Positions 17,986 to 26,750 of a stretch of 64,000 nucleotides of DNA are shown one piece after another. Each line of letters begins with the position of its first letter. The stretch's first letter is position 1. The DNA comes from Chitinimonas sp036961565 (GTDB taxonomy: Bacteria > Pseudomonadota > Gammaproteobacteria > Burkholderiales > Chitinimonadaceae). Where the stretch lies: contig NZ_JBAMDD010000014.1 in assembly GCF_036961565.1 (NCBI RefSeq), forward strand, positions 47,031 to 111,030. The letters run 5' to 3'. The notes beneath the pieces were generated by a model that worked only from the letters and a program-made list of their open reading frames with translations, was not told the DNA's origin and ran no database searches. A program made the translations under genes and the position numbers.

Positions 17986-19653
17986 ATGTATATCTACGAC
18001 GACTACGATCAGCAGATTGTTGACCAGCGTGTTGATCAGTTTCGCGATCAGACCCGCCGCTTCCTGGCAGGCGAGCTGACAGGTGAGGAGTACCGTCCCC
18101 TGCGCCTGCAGAACGGGCTCTATATACAGCGCCATGCGCCCATGCTGCGGGTGGCTGTGCCCTATGGCCATCTGCGCAGCGACCAGGTGCGCGCGCTGGC
18201 AGAGATAGCCCGTAAGTACGATCGCGGCTATGGCCACTTCACCACCCGGCAGAATATCCAGTACAACTGGCCCAAACTGGAAGACGTGCCCGATATCCTG
18301 GCTGACCTCGCCAAGGTACAGATGCATGCCGTGCAGACCTCGGGCAATTGTGTGCGCAATACCACCACCGACCAGTTTGCCGGTGTGGCGCACGACGAGA
18401 TCATCGATCCGCGCCCCTGGTGCGAGCTGATACGGCAGTGGTCCACTTTTCATCCTGAGTTCGCCCACCTGCCGCGCAAGTTCAAGATTGCGGTATGCGG
18501 CTCGGTTGAGGACAGGGCGGCGACCTGGGTGCACGACATCGGCGTGCATGTGGTGCGCAATGCGGCGGGTGAGGTCGGCTTCAAGGTGATCGTGGGCGGT
18601 GGCTTGGGCCGCACCCCCATGGTGGGCGCCGTGATACGGGAGTTCCTGCCCAGCCTGCATCTGTTGAGCTATCTGGATGCCGTGCTGCGGGTCTACAACC
18701 GCTATGGCCGTCGCGACAACAAGTACAAGGCCCGTATCAAGATACTGGTCAAGGCCATGACACCCGAGGCGTTTGCCGCCAAGGTGGAAGCCGAATGGAG
18801 CCACCTGAAGGATGGGCCCATGACCCTGACCCAGGCCGAGATAGACCGGGTGGCCGCTTTCTTCACCACGCCAGCATACGAGCCCCTGCCGGCCGAGGAC
18901 GAAGGATTCGCCCGTCTGCGTAGCGAGAACAAGGCCTTTGCCCGTTGGGTGGAGCGCAATGTATTCAAGCACAAGCAGCCTGGCTACGCGGCGGTAACGC
19001 TATCGCTCAAGGCCACGGGCGTGGCGCCGGGCGATGCGACCGATGCGCAGCTGGATGGCGTGGCAGAGTTGGCAGACCGCTATTCGTTTGGCGAGATACG
19101 GGTGAGCCACGAACAGAACCTGATACTGGCCGACGTGAAGCAGGCCGACCTGCCGGCTGTGTGGGAAGCCGCCAGGCAACTTGGCTTTGCGACCCCCAAT
19201 ATCGGCCTGATCACCGATATCGTCTGCTGCCCTGGTGGCGATTTCTGCGACCTGGCCAACGCCAAGTCTATCCCCATCGCTGAGGGCATACAGCAGGTGT
19301 TTGCAGACCAGGATTACCTGTTCGACCTGGGTGAAATCGACCTGAATATCTCGGGCTGCATGAATTCCTGCGGCCACCACCATGTGGGCCATATTGGCAT
19401 CCTGGGTGTGGATAAGAGCGGCTCGGAGTGGTACCAGGTTTCGCTGGGTGGCCGTCAGGGCCACGATGCCAGCCTGGGCAAGGTCATCGGCCCCAGTTTC
19501 GCCCAGGATGATGTACCGGGTGTGGTAAGGCAGATCATTGAGGTCTTTGTGGAGCACCGCCAAGGCGATGAGCGCTTCCTTGACGTGTTTGACCGGGTGG
19601 GTATGGAACCCTTCAAGTCCCGTATCTACCAGAAGGAGCGTGCCCATGGGTAA
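17986..19653 (+). CDS. cysI: Nitrite/sulfite reductase, siroheme hemoprotein
   Basis: The siroheme and [4Fe-4S] subunit that reduces sulfite to sulfide in assimilation. The 555-residue product has both ferredoxin-like halves; the cluster/siroheme cysteines are visible as Cys415 and Cys421 (CCPGGDFC) and Cys458 and Cys462 (SGCMNSCGHHH). The conserved basic block FTTRQNIQYNW near residue 85 binds siroheme carboxylates. The start ATG 17986 gives MYIYDDYDQQ, typical of this subfamily. DUF934 overlaps its 3' end and a siroheme methyltransferase follows, so the three act together. Sulfite rather than nitrite is inferred from this context. Confidence 0.92.
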   Translation: MYIYDDYDQQIVDQRVDQFRDQTRRFLAGELTGEEYRPLRLQNGLYIQRHAPMLRVAVPYGHLRSDQVRALAEIARKYDRGYGHFTTRQNIQYNWPKLEDVPDILADLAKVQMHAVQTSGNCVRNTTTDQFAGVAHDEIIDPRPWCELIRQWSTFHPEFAHLPRKFKIAVCGSVEDRAATWVHDIGVHVVRNAAGEVGFKVIVGGGLGRTPMVGAVIREFLPSLHLLSYLDAVLRVYNRYGRRDNKYKARIKILVKAMTPEAFAAKVEAEWSHLKDGPMTLTQAEIDRVAAFFTTPAYEPLPAEDEGFARLRSENKAFARWVERNVFKHKQPGYAAVTLSLKATGVAPGDATDAQLDGVAELADRYSFGEIRVSHEQNLILADVKQADLPAVWEAARQLGFATPNIGLITDIVCCPGGDFCDLANAKSIPIAEGIQQVFADQDYLFDLGEIDLNISGCMNSCGHHHVGHIGILGVDKSGSEWYQVSLGGRQGHDASLGKVIGPSFAQDDVPGVVRQIIEVFVEHRQGDERFLDVFDRVGMEPFKSRIYQKERAHG

Positions 19654-20161
19654 GCACCCGCACATCATCAAGCTCAATCGCAGCAACGGCCAGCGCGAGA
19701 TTGTGGCCAACCACTGGCTGCGCGTGGCTGAGGGCTGTGATGACGCCATTCCGGCCCATACCCTGCTGCCTTTGAAGGAGTGGCTGGAACGGCGCGACGA
19801 GTTGCTGGGGCGTGCTGATGTGGGCATCTGGTTTGCACCGGACGACGAACCTGAGGCACTGGGGCAGGACGCAGCCAGCCTCAGCATCATTGCCGTGGAT
19901 TTCCCCGCCTTTACCGATGGCCGTGGCTTCTCCATAGGCCGTTTGCTGCGCGAGCGTTATGGTTTTGCCGGCGAGCTGCGGGCGGTGGGCGATGTGTTCA
20001 AGGATACCCTGCTGTATCTCAAGCGCTGCGGCTTCGATGCTTTCGAGATACGTGCCGACAAGGATGTGGAGGAGGCTGCCAAGGGGCTGGATGACTTCAG
20101 CGAGTTCTATCAGGGGGCGGCAGACCAGCCCTTGCCCTTGTTCCGGCGGCGGGGAGGCTGA
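19646..20161 (+). CDS. DUF934 family protein linked to sulfite reduction
   Basis: A 171-residue protein of the DUF934 (COG3749) family, which is almost always encoded next to sulfite reductase in proteobacteria; its biochemical role is not established. Recognisable blocks are FPAFTDGRGFSIGRLLRERYG and LKRCGFDAFEIRAD. ATG 19646 has AGAAGGAG upstream and overlaps the last codons of cysI by 8 bases, implying coupled translation. cobA follows after 3 bases. Confidence 0.88.
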   Translation: MGKHPHIIKLNRSNGQREIVANHWLRVAEGCDDAIPAHTLLPLKEWLERRDELLGRADVGIWFAPDDEPEALGQDAASLSIIAVDFPAFTDGRGFSIGRLLRERYGFAGELRAVGDVFKDTLLYLKRCGFDAFEIRADKDVEEAAKGLDDFSEFYQGAADQPLPLFRRRGG

Positions 20162-20164
20162 GCC

Positions 20165-20914
20165 ATGGTGGGCAAGGTCTATCTGATTGGTGCCGGGCCG
20201 GGCGCGGCAGACCTGATTACCGTGCGGGGCATGCGCTTGCTGCAGCAGGCCGATGCCGTGCTGTATGACGCCCTGGTGCAACCCGAGATGCTGGACTACT
20301 GCCCGCAGGCTGTGCTGATACCGGTAGGCAAGCGCTGCAACAAGGCTTCCACCGCCCAGCGTTTCATCAACAAGATGCTGCTGGATGCCGCCCACAAGTA
20401 CCAGCGCGTGGTGCGGCTCAAGGGCGGCGACCCCATGCTGTTTGGCCGTGCTCAGGAGGAGTTGCAGGCGCTGGCGCAAGCGGGCATAGCATGCGAGGTT
20501 GTGCCGGGCATTACCGCAGCCCTGGCGGCGTCGGCCGATGCCGGCGTCTCGCTGACCAGCCGTGGCCAGGCGCGCAATGTGCTGTTTGCCACGGCGCGGG
20601 TAGGCGAGGGCGAGGCGGGTAGCGATTGGGTCAAGCCCGTGCTGGCTGCGGATACCACGGTGCTGTACATGGGGGTGAAGCAGGCGGCCGAGATTGCAGC
20701 CGCCTTGCTGGCTGGCGGTATGCGGCCCGATACCCCCCTCTTGATTGTGGAGAATGCCTCCCTGCCCAACGCCCGCGAGTGGGCCTTGAGCCTAGCCGAG
20801 TTGCCACAGGCAGCCGATTGGCAACTGGCCGGGCCGGCTATCTTGCTGGTGGGCGAGGTCTATCGTGCCAAGCAAGCTTTGGCAGATGAGCTACCGCTGC
20901 AGCGCTTGGGCTAA
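20165..20914 (+). CDS. cobA: Uroporphyrinogen-III C-methyltransferase
   Basis: Methylates uroporphyrinogen III at C2 and C7 with SAM to give precorrin-2, the precursor of siroheme. The 249-residue single-domain enzyme shows VYLIGAGPGAADLITVRG, a VGKRCNKAS segment, VVRLKGGDPMLFGR and VVPGITAALAASA, the SUMT signature. It is not fused to CysG oxidase/ferrochelatase domains, so those steps must be encoded elsewhere. Its position after cysI and DUF934 fits supply of siroheme for the reductase. Confidence 0.94.
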   Translation: MVGKVYLIGAGPGAADLITVRGMRLLQQADAVLYDALVQPEMLDYCPQAVLIPVGKRCNKASTAQRFINKMLLDAAHKYQRVVRLKGGDPMLFGRAQEELQALAQAGIACEVVPGITAALAASADAGVSLTSRGQARNVLFATARVGEGEAGSDWVKPVLAADTTVLYMGVKQAAEIAAALLAGGMRPDTPLLIVENASLPNAREWALSLAELPQAADWQLAGPAILLVGEVYRAKQALADELPLQRLG

Positions 20915-21111
20915 TTCGCGAGCCTACCTAGCCGTCCCGCTGGTGGGCGAGCAACCGCTGTACTGGCGGCGCTAGATGGCCCATGCCAGTCATGGCCACT
21001 GCTTCGCCTGGGTGCTCCGCACTCCCCATCTGCCCACGCGGGGTGGGTGTTGCTTACGCCGCAATGATCGTCCTCACCGGTCTATAACTAGCCGTGTAGG
21101 AGGAAACCACC

Positions 21112-21471
21112 ATGAACCTGCAGGAAAAGTATCAGGACCAGCAACTCGAGCACATGATAGACCAAGCCATGATCTACCAATGCGCGTGTCCGGCGCAGGT
21201 AGCCCGGCTGATGCTGGCATTGCGCGAAGTGCATGGCTACGAGCAAGCCTGCCTGAGCCGTGATGATGCCCCCTTGCGCGAAACGCATCATTTGATTGCT
21301 GAGGCCACGGCCCAGGCGCATGCATTGCTGCAGGCATGCCTGGATAGCGTGATAGAGCTGGAGGGGTGGGATGCATCGCATCTGACCATGCCCGAGGGGT
21401 TGCGCAAGTTGCAGCAACAAGAGATTCAGCGCTGGTTGGCAGGCCGCCATGAGCAGGCCGGTAAGCCGTAG
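21112..21471 (+). CDS. Hypothetical protein, 119 residues
   Basis: A small soluble helical protein with no family I can name. It has a strong ribosome-binding site (TAGGAGGAAA before ATG 21112) and a TATAAC box further upstream, so it is likely expressed. A CAC pair near residues 24-26 (YQCACPAQVARL) and several histidines (THHLIAEATAQAHAL) could bind a metal, but this is only suggestive. It is flanked by cobA and, convergently, the DUF429 gene. Confidence 0.7.
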   Translation: MNLQEKYQDQQLEHMIDQAMIYQCACPAQVARLMLALREVHGYEQACLSRDDAPLRETHHLIAEATAQAHALLQACLDSVIELEGWDASHLTMPEGLRKLQQQEIQRWLAGRHEQAGKP

Positions 21472-21548
21472 TTGTCGCGCATTTTCCCGACCCTCCTAGT
21501 AGCGCAGTCCTGGTGCCAGGCAGCTTGATGCAGCCTTGACGATGCGGA

Positions 21549-22364
21549 CTAGTCAGGCGCCGCGCTGATGATCCACCCTTCCAATACGTCCATATCCGCC
21601 GGCAGGCCGTAATGCGCCTGTTGGCTGGCCCAGGCTGCTTGCAGCAGGCACAGCACGGCATCGAGCAGATCGGCGGTGGGGTCTTCGACCAGGGCGGTCA
21701 GCAGGTCGGGGTCTGCGCTGGTCAGGCGTAGCCCTAGGCTGGGGTGGCCTTGTTGCAAGGCTTGCACGATATCCAGCCGGCGAGCGCGGCGCTCGGCGGT
21801 CTGCTTTTGCTTGCTGTCGCTCTTGTAGCTGGCGTTGCCGATGATGGTGCGGGCGGCGAGGGCGGGGTAGCCCTCCAGGGCGATGCGTGCAGGGTCGCCC
21901 GCGTACAGGCCGGCGATGGTAATGCCGGATTGCCGCAGGCGCACAGCGCCTTCATGCAGCATATAGAGCACCGGGGGATTGACCCATTTCATCGACGGAC
22001 TGGAGCGTGCCTGCAGATCGGTTGCACGGTGGGCAAATTTTCTACCGGCCGGCCTGGCGTCGCAATAGGCTTTGCAGATGTCGCGCAGGCCGGCTCTATC
22101 TAGCTTGGCAAGGTGATCCATCAGGCCTGGCCAATCGGTGGGCCAGCCCTGATGGGCTACCAGCGCCCTGGGCAGGCTGAAAGGAAAGTCGCATGCAGCC
22201 AGCCACGGGCCTGCTTGGGCCAGCAGGGCTTCAAAGGCGGTGAAGTCGGGCAGGCGCTGGATGGCGGTCAGCGTCAGTACGGCGCCATCACACTGGCCCA
22301 GGGCGACGGTAATGGGCTTGCGCCTGGTGGGGCGGCTCGTGAAATCGATGCCTAGCAATTGCAT
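21549..22364 (-). CDS. DUF429 family protein, predicted RNase H-fold nuclease
   Basis: A 271-residue member of the DUF429 family, predicted from fold analysis to be an RNase H-like nuclease. It starts LGIDFTSRPTRRKPITVALG, the family hallmark with an early acidic residue, and contains a second acidic/aromatic block AACDFPFSLPRALV and late EGYPALAARTIIG. No experimental role is known. It is convergent with the hypothetical gene before it and divergent from the LivK-like lipoprotein gene. Confidence 0.8.
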   Translation of the reverse strand: MQLLGIDFTSRPTRRKPITVALGQCDGAVLTLTAIQRLPDFTAFEALLAQAGPWLAACDFPFSLPRALVAHQGWPTDWPGLMDHLAKLDRAGLRDICKAYCDARPAGRKFAHRATDLQARSSPSMKWVNPPVLYMLHEGAVRLRQSGITIAGLYAGDPARIALEGYPALAARTIIGNASYKSDSKQKQTAERRARRLDIVQALQQGHPSLGLRLTSADPDLLTALVEDPTADLLDAVLCLLQAAWASQQAHYGLPADMDVLEGWIISAAPD

Positions 22365-22571
22365 GATTGGTTCTCAGTGACTTGAGTTCGCAGCAGGCTC
22401 TAAGGTGTTGTCTTGACGAGGAAAATATCCTGGCTGCTAGGGATATCCCCGAGATGTAGTGCTGCCGCACAGGCATACAATCCTGGCCGTTACTGCCGCG
22501 ATCCGGCACGCGACACCAGCCGCTACTACCCACGCAGCCTGGCGGACTGCACAAGCATAACGAGGATGACT

Positions 22572-23750
22572 GTGAACAAGACCCGTGTATTTGCCCTTAC
22601 CGCTGCTGTTGCCATGGCATTGAGTGCCTGTGGCAAGAAGGAAGACGCCCCCGCCGCAGAGGCAGGCGCGCCTGCTGGTGCTGAAGTACAAGTCGTCAAG
22701 ATCGGCTTTGCCGCCCCCTTGACTGGTCCCCAGGCCCATTATGGCAAGGGTTACCAGAACGGTGTGCAGATGGGCATAGACGACGAGAACGCCCTCAACC
22801 CCGAAATCGGTGGCAAGAAGGTGAAGTTCGAATTGCTGGCGGAAGACGACCAGGCCGACCCCAAGGCGGGTGCGCAGGTGGCGCAGAAGCTGGTGGATAG
22901 TGGCGTGGCTGGGGTGATAGGCCACTTCAACTCGGGTACCTCCATCCCGGCCTCCAAGGTGTATTCCGATGCCGGTATTCCACAGATTGCCATGGCAACG
23001 GCACCGGCCTATACCCAGCAGGGTTTCAAGACCACCTTCCGTTCGCTGACCAACGACACCCAGCAGGGCGGTGTGGTGGGCAAGTATGCAGTGGAGAAGC
23101 TGGGCGCCAAGAAGATCGCCATCATTGACGACCGCACCGCTTATGGCCAGGGTCTGGCCGATGAGTTCGAGAAGGCTGCCAAGGCGGCTGGCGGCGAGAT
23201 TGTTAAGCGCGAATTCACCAATGACAAGGCCACCGACTTTGCCAGTATTCTGACCGCCATCAAGGGCAGTAATCCGGACATCATTTTCTACGGCGGTGCC
23301 GATGCGCAGTCTGGCCCCATGGCCATACAGCTCAAGCGCCTGGGCCTGAAGGCGCCGCTGGTGTCGGGCGAGATGACCCGAACCGACAACTTTGTGCAAT
23401 TGGCAGGCAAGGACGCGGAAGGCAGCATTGCCTCGCTGGCTGGGTTGCCGATGGAGCAGATGCCCGGCGGCAAGGATTTTGAGACCCGCTACAAGGCCAA
23501 ATACCAGGAAATGGAGATCTATACGCCCTATGGCTACGACTCCACCCGCCAGTTGATCAACGCCATGAAGAAGGCCAATTCGGTGGACCCCAAGGTCTAC
23601 CTGCCCGTGCTGGCCAAGGAGAGCTATGCCGGTGTGACTGCGGCCGCCATTGCCTTTGACGACAAGGGCGATCTGAAGGACGGTGGCATCACCATCTACA
23701 AGGTGGTTGGTGGCAAGTGGACGGTGCTGGAGACGGTGGGCGCCAAGTAA
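22572..23750 (+). CDS. LivK-like branched-chain amino-acid binding lipoprotein
   Basis: A 392-residue periplasmic binding protein of the Leu/Ile/Val type, tethered as a lipoprotein: the leader ends in the lipobox LSAC with Cys20, then an Ala-rich linker and VKIGFAAPLTGPQAHYGKGYQNG. Fold blocks GVIGHFNSGTSIPASKVYSDAGIPQI and DDRTAYGQGLADEF are clear. The chosen start is GTG 22572, six bases after GAGG; an ATG at 22566 would overlap that site. No liv permease or ATPase genes are adjacent, so it either serves a remote transporter or a sensor. Confidence 0.92.
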   Translation: MNKTRVFALTAAVAMALSACGKKEDAPAAEAGAPAGAEVQVVKIGFAAPLTGPQAHYGKGYQNGVQMGIDDENALNPEIGGKKVKFELLAEDDQADPKAGAQVAQKLVDSGVAGVIGHFNSGTSIPASKVYSDAGIPQIAMATAPAYTQQGFKTTFRSLTNDTQQGGVVGKYAVEKLGAKKIAIIDDRTAYGQGLADEFEKAAKAAGGEIVKREFTNDKATDFASILTAIKGSNPDIIFYGGADAQSGPMAIQLKRLGLKAPLVSGEMTRTDNFVQLAGKDAEGSIASLAGLPMEQMPGGKDFETRYKAKYQEMEIYTPYGYDSTRQLINAMKKANSVDPKVYLPVLAKESYAGVTAAAIAFDDKGDLKDGGITIYKVVGGKWTVLETVGAK

Positions 23751-23774
23751 GCGCTTGGCCCCACGGCAGCATGG

Positions 23775-23804
23775 AAAAACGCGAGGCACGGACCTCGCGT
23801 TTTT
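23775..23804. terminator. Bidirectional terminator
   Basis: A perfect 12-bp stem AAAAACGCGAGG/CCTCGCGTTTTT with loop CACGGA, between the convergent LivK-like gene and the EAL-HDOD gene. It ends in a T tract in both directions. Confidence 0.9.
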
Positions 23805-23834
23805 CATGGCGCATGGCTGGCGGTAGGGGTGGTG

Positions 23835-25079
23835 TCAGGCTTCTTCGTCGCGGCCCAGGCGGGCGGCCCAGCTCATGGCTTCGACCTGCAGGCGATTGAG
23901 GGTATCCAGGCTCAGGTTTTCCAGCCCGCCCAGCAGGGTGAGGGTCACATTGCGGTCGGCCAGTTCTATACCCTCGACCAGCCGCAGCAGATAGCCTATC
24001 CAGCCGCTGCGGTTGAGCAGGGCTTCGTGTACGGTGTCTTCCAGGTTGAGTGGCTTGAGCACGTCTTCCATGGGCTTGCCGAACAGGGCATCGATCAGGC
24101 TCAGCATGCCCACCATGAAGGCGCGGTCGGCCAGCAGCTCGTCGCCGGGCCGCAGGGTCTGGGTCAGGCGTTCCATCAGGTGGCCGCGCACGGCGGCGGT
24201 TTGCACCAGTGGGTCGGCTGCCGTGTGGGTGGTAGATTGCTGGGCGAACACCATGATCTGGACCCAGCGGTGCAATTGCGCACGACCCAGCAGGGTCAGC
24301 GCGGTGCGCACGCTGGATATCTTGCGGGGCAGGCCAAATGCCACCGAGTTGACCAAGCGCAACAGGTGTACGGTCAGATCGGGCGCATGCTTGAGGGTGT
24401 CTTCCAGATCCTGCGTATCGGCATCGGCTGCCACCTGGCTCAGTAGCTTGAGCAGCAGCATGGCCGAGGGCTGCACGGGTTTGCCGCTAAGTATGGTGGG
24501 TCGGGCAAAGTAATAGCCCTGGAACAGATCACAGCCCAGCTCGTGGCAGAAATCGCGTTGCAGGGTGGAATCCACTTTCTCGGCCAGCAGCTTGACGCCA
24601 TAAGGCTTGAGCGCACGAACCAGTTGCTCGGTCTCGCGCGCCTGCATGGCCAGCACGTCCAGTTTCACTACTTCGACCAGCGGCAGGATAGCTTTCTGGG
24701 CTTCGTCAAACCGTATGACATCGTCCAGCGCCAGCCGGTAGCCGGCGGCCTTGAGGGCACGGCAGCGCTCGATGATGGCGGGGGTCAGCTCTACCGTCTC
24801 CAGTATCTCCAGTACCACCCGCTCACGCGGCAGTATCTCGATGACATCGCTGCACAACAGGGGGGCGGACAGGTTGATAAAGCCCAGTTTGTCTTCCAGC
24901 ACCGATTGCAGGCCCAGGCCGGAAAACGCGTGTTGCATCACAGCGGCACTGGCGACGACGTCATCTTCTACGCTGGCGCTGTTTTCGTGGCTGGTACGGA
25001 ACAACAACTCATAGGCCACCAGTTCGCGCTGGCGACCGACTATGGGCTGACGTCCGAGAAAGAATTGGGGGGCTGGCAT
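23835..25079 (-). CDS. EAL-HDOD signalling protein with degenerate EAL
   Basis: A 414-residue protein with an N-terminal EAL-like domain (about 5-205) and a C-terminal HDOD domain (about 205-400), the YuxH/CdgZ-type architecture. The EAL signature is replaced by ELL (24-26 in AYELLFR), the usual DDFGTG is DDVIRF, and AEGVE is AEKVD, so c-di-GMP hydrolysis is not expected; binding or protein interaction is more likely. HDOD domains are regulatory, non-catalytic relatives of HD domains. It faces divergently from the MscS gene. Confidence 0.88.
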   Translation of the reverse strand: MPAPQFFLGRQPIVGRQRELVAYELLFRTSHENSASVEDDVVASAAVMQHAFSGLGLQSVLEDKLGFINLSAPLLCSDVIEILPRERVVLEILETVELTPAIIERCRALKAAGYRLALDDVIRFDEAQKAILPLVEVVKLDVLAMQARETEQLVRALKPYGVKLLAEKVDSTLQRDFCHELGCDLFQGYYFARPTILSGKPVQPSAMLLLKLLSQVAADADTQDLEDTLKHAPDLTVHLLRLVNSVAFGLPRKISSVRTALTLLGRAQLHRWVQIMVFAQQSTTHTAADPLVQTAAVRGHLMERLTQTLRPGDELLADRAFMVGMLSLIDALFGKPMEDVLKPLNLEDTVHEALLNRSGWIGYLLRLVEGIELADRNVTLTLLGGLENLSLDTLNRLQVEAMSWAARLGRDEEA

Positions 25080-25182
25080 GGCATCTGTTTGGCGGGTGTC
25101 ATTTCATCCTAGCAAATTACGCCGTACTCGCCGGGTCATTGCATAGCCTATCCTGAAGACAGAACACCTGCTTGTCGCAAAC

Positions 25183-26691
25183 ATGCTTACGCTCGAACAA
25201 CTCGCCCGCCAGGAATGGCCTTACCTCTTTGTTATCTGCTCGGGCCTGCTCCTGGCGCTGTACCGCTTTCGGCCGGACGAGCGGCGCAATGTGGGATTGA
25301 CGCTGCTTTACCTGATGCTGGGGGCGATGGGCCTGTGGCTGAGCAGCGGCCTGGCCGGCATGGGTTTTCCGCAGGGCGGGGCGGTGCTGCGCGAGATATT
25401 CACCATCCTGCTGGGGATGATCATCATCCGCCTGTTCGGCCTGGCCTTGTTCCGCCTGCTACTGAGGGCGCTGGGCGTAGAGCCGCCGCGGATACTGGAA
25501 GACGTGCTGGTGATGCTGGGCTACCTGGCCTGGGGGCTGGTGCGGTTGCGCTATGCCGGGCTGGACCTGTCGCAACTGGTAACAACCTCGGCAGTGATCA
25601 CGGCGGTGGTGGCCTTTGCCATGCAGGACACCCTGGGCAATATCCTGTCAGGTATCGCCCTGCAACTGGATGACTCGCTGCAACTGGGACAGTGGGTAAA
25701 GCTGCATGACTACTCCGGCAAGGTCTTGCAGGTGGGATGGCGCTCCACCCTGATCGAAACCCGCAATGGCGAGACGGTGGTGATACCCAATGCCTGGCTG
25801 ATGAAGAACAGCTTCCAGGTGATAGGCAAGCGCTTTAATGGCCATGGTCTGGAGTGGCGCCGTTGGGTGTGGCTGGATATCGCCTGGGACCATCCCCCCA
25901 GCATGGTGATCGCCCTGATGCAGCAGGCGGTGCAGGATGCGCATATCGCCGGAGTATCGAGCGAGCCGCCGCCCAGCGCAGTGCTGATGGAAGCCAGGGA
26001 CGGGATTGCACGTTATGCCATGCGTTACTGGATGACCGATTTTGCCTTGGATGACCCAACCGATTCGCAAGTCCGGGCGCATCTGATCACAGCCCTGGTG
26101 CGCCATGGCATACCGTTGGCCAGCCCCAGCCATAACGTGCTGATGACCAAGGACAACGACAAGACGGCGGCGCAGCGGCAGGAGACTGATATCAGCCGGC
26201 GTTTGCGGGCGTTGGAATGCGTTTCGCTGTTCAACGACTTTACCGACGAAGAGCGCCGGCACCTGGCAGAGCAACTGCGGTTTGCGCCCTTCGAGAGTGG
26301 CGACGTGATCAGCCGGCAGGGAGCCGTGGCGCATTGGCTGTATATCCTGACCCTGGGCGAGGTGGACGTCTGGCGCAACTACCAGGCGCCGGGAGCGGAT
26401 TTGCTGGGCCACCTCAAGGCGGGCGGGTTCTTTGGCGAAATGGGCCTGATGACGGGGGCGCCGCGTACGGCTACGGTGGTGGCGGCGACCTATGTGGAAT
26501 GCTATCGGCTGGACCGCGCTGGCTTTGAGGCCATACTGACTGCGCGGCCAGCACTGGCCGATGCCTTGTCGCGAATACTGGCGGAGCGACTGGCAGAGAA
26601 CCAGCTACATGCCCGCGACCTTGCCACCGTGCCGGTGGTGCCGCATCAGGCCGAGGTGCTGGACCGGATACGGCGGTTCTTTGGCCTGTAG
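25183..26691 (+). CDS. MscS-type channel fused to a cyclic-nucleotide-binding domain
   Basis: A 502-residue inner-membrane protein. The N-terminal half has about five hydrophobic segments (to residue 160), then the MscS pore/beta domain with TSAVITAVVAFAMQDTLGNI and the ETRNGETVVIPNAWL block. The C-terminal part (about 345-485) is a cNMP-binding domain with GEMGLMTGAPRTATVV, close to the phosphate-binding cassette. Gating of MscS-like channels by cAMP (MscK/MscS-cNMP group) is known for some bacteria. Ligand preference cannot be read from sequence. Confidence 0.9.
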   Translation: MLTLEQLARQEWPYLFVICSGLLLALYRFRPDERRNVGLTLLYLMLGAMGLWLSSGLAGMGFPQGGAVLREIFTILLGMIIIRLFGLALFRLLLRALGVEPPRILEDVLVMLGYLAWGLVRLRYAGLDLSQLVTTSAVITAVVAFAMQDTLGNILSGIALQLDDSLQLGQWVKLHDYSGKVLQVGWRSTLIETRNGETVVIPNAWLMKNSFQVIGKRFNGHGLEWRRWVWLDIAWDHPPSMVIALMQQAVQDAHIAGVSSEPPPSAVLMEARDGIARYAMRYWMTDFALDDPTDSQVRAHLITALVRHGIPLASPSHNVLMTKDNDKTAAQRQETDISRRLRALECVSLFNDFTDEERRHLAEQLRFAPFESGDVISRQGAVAHWLYILTLGEVDVWRNYQAPGADLLGHLKAGGFFGEMGLMTGAPRTATVVAATYVECYRLDRAGFEAILTARPALADALSRILAERLAENQLHARDLATVPVVPHQAEVLDRIRRFFGL

Positions 26692-26750
26692 CCGTATCGG
26701 CGTGCTGCTGCACCTGCACGCCAACGGCCAGGGCGCTATTGGGGCCGGAA

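Noticed and set aside
22437..23807. 456-residue minus-strand open frame
   Set aside because: Antisense to the LivK-like lipoprotein gene, which has a clear lipobox and fold blocks.
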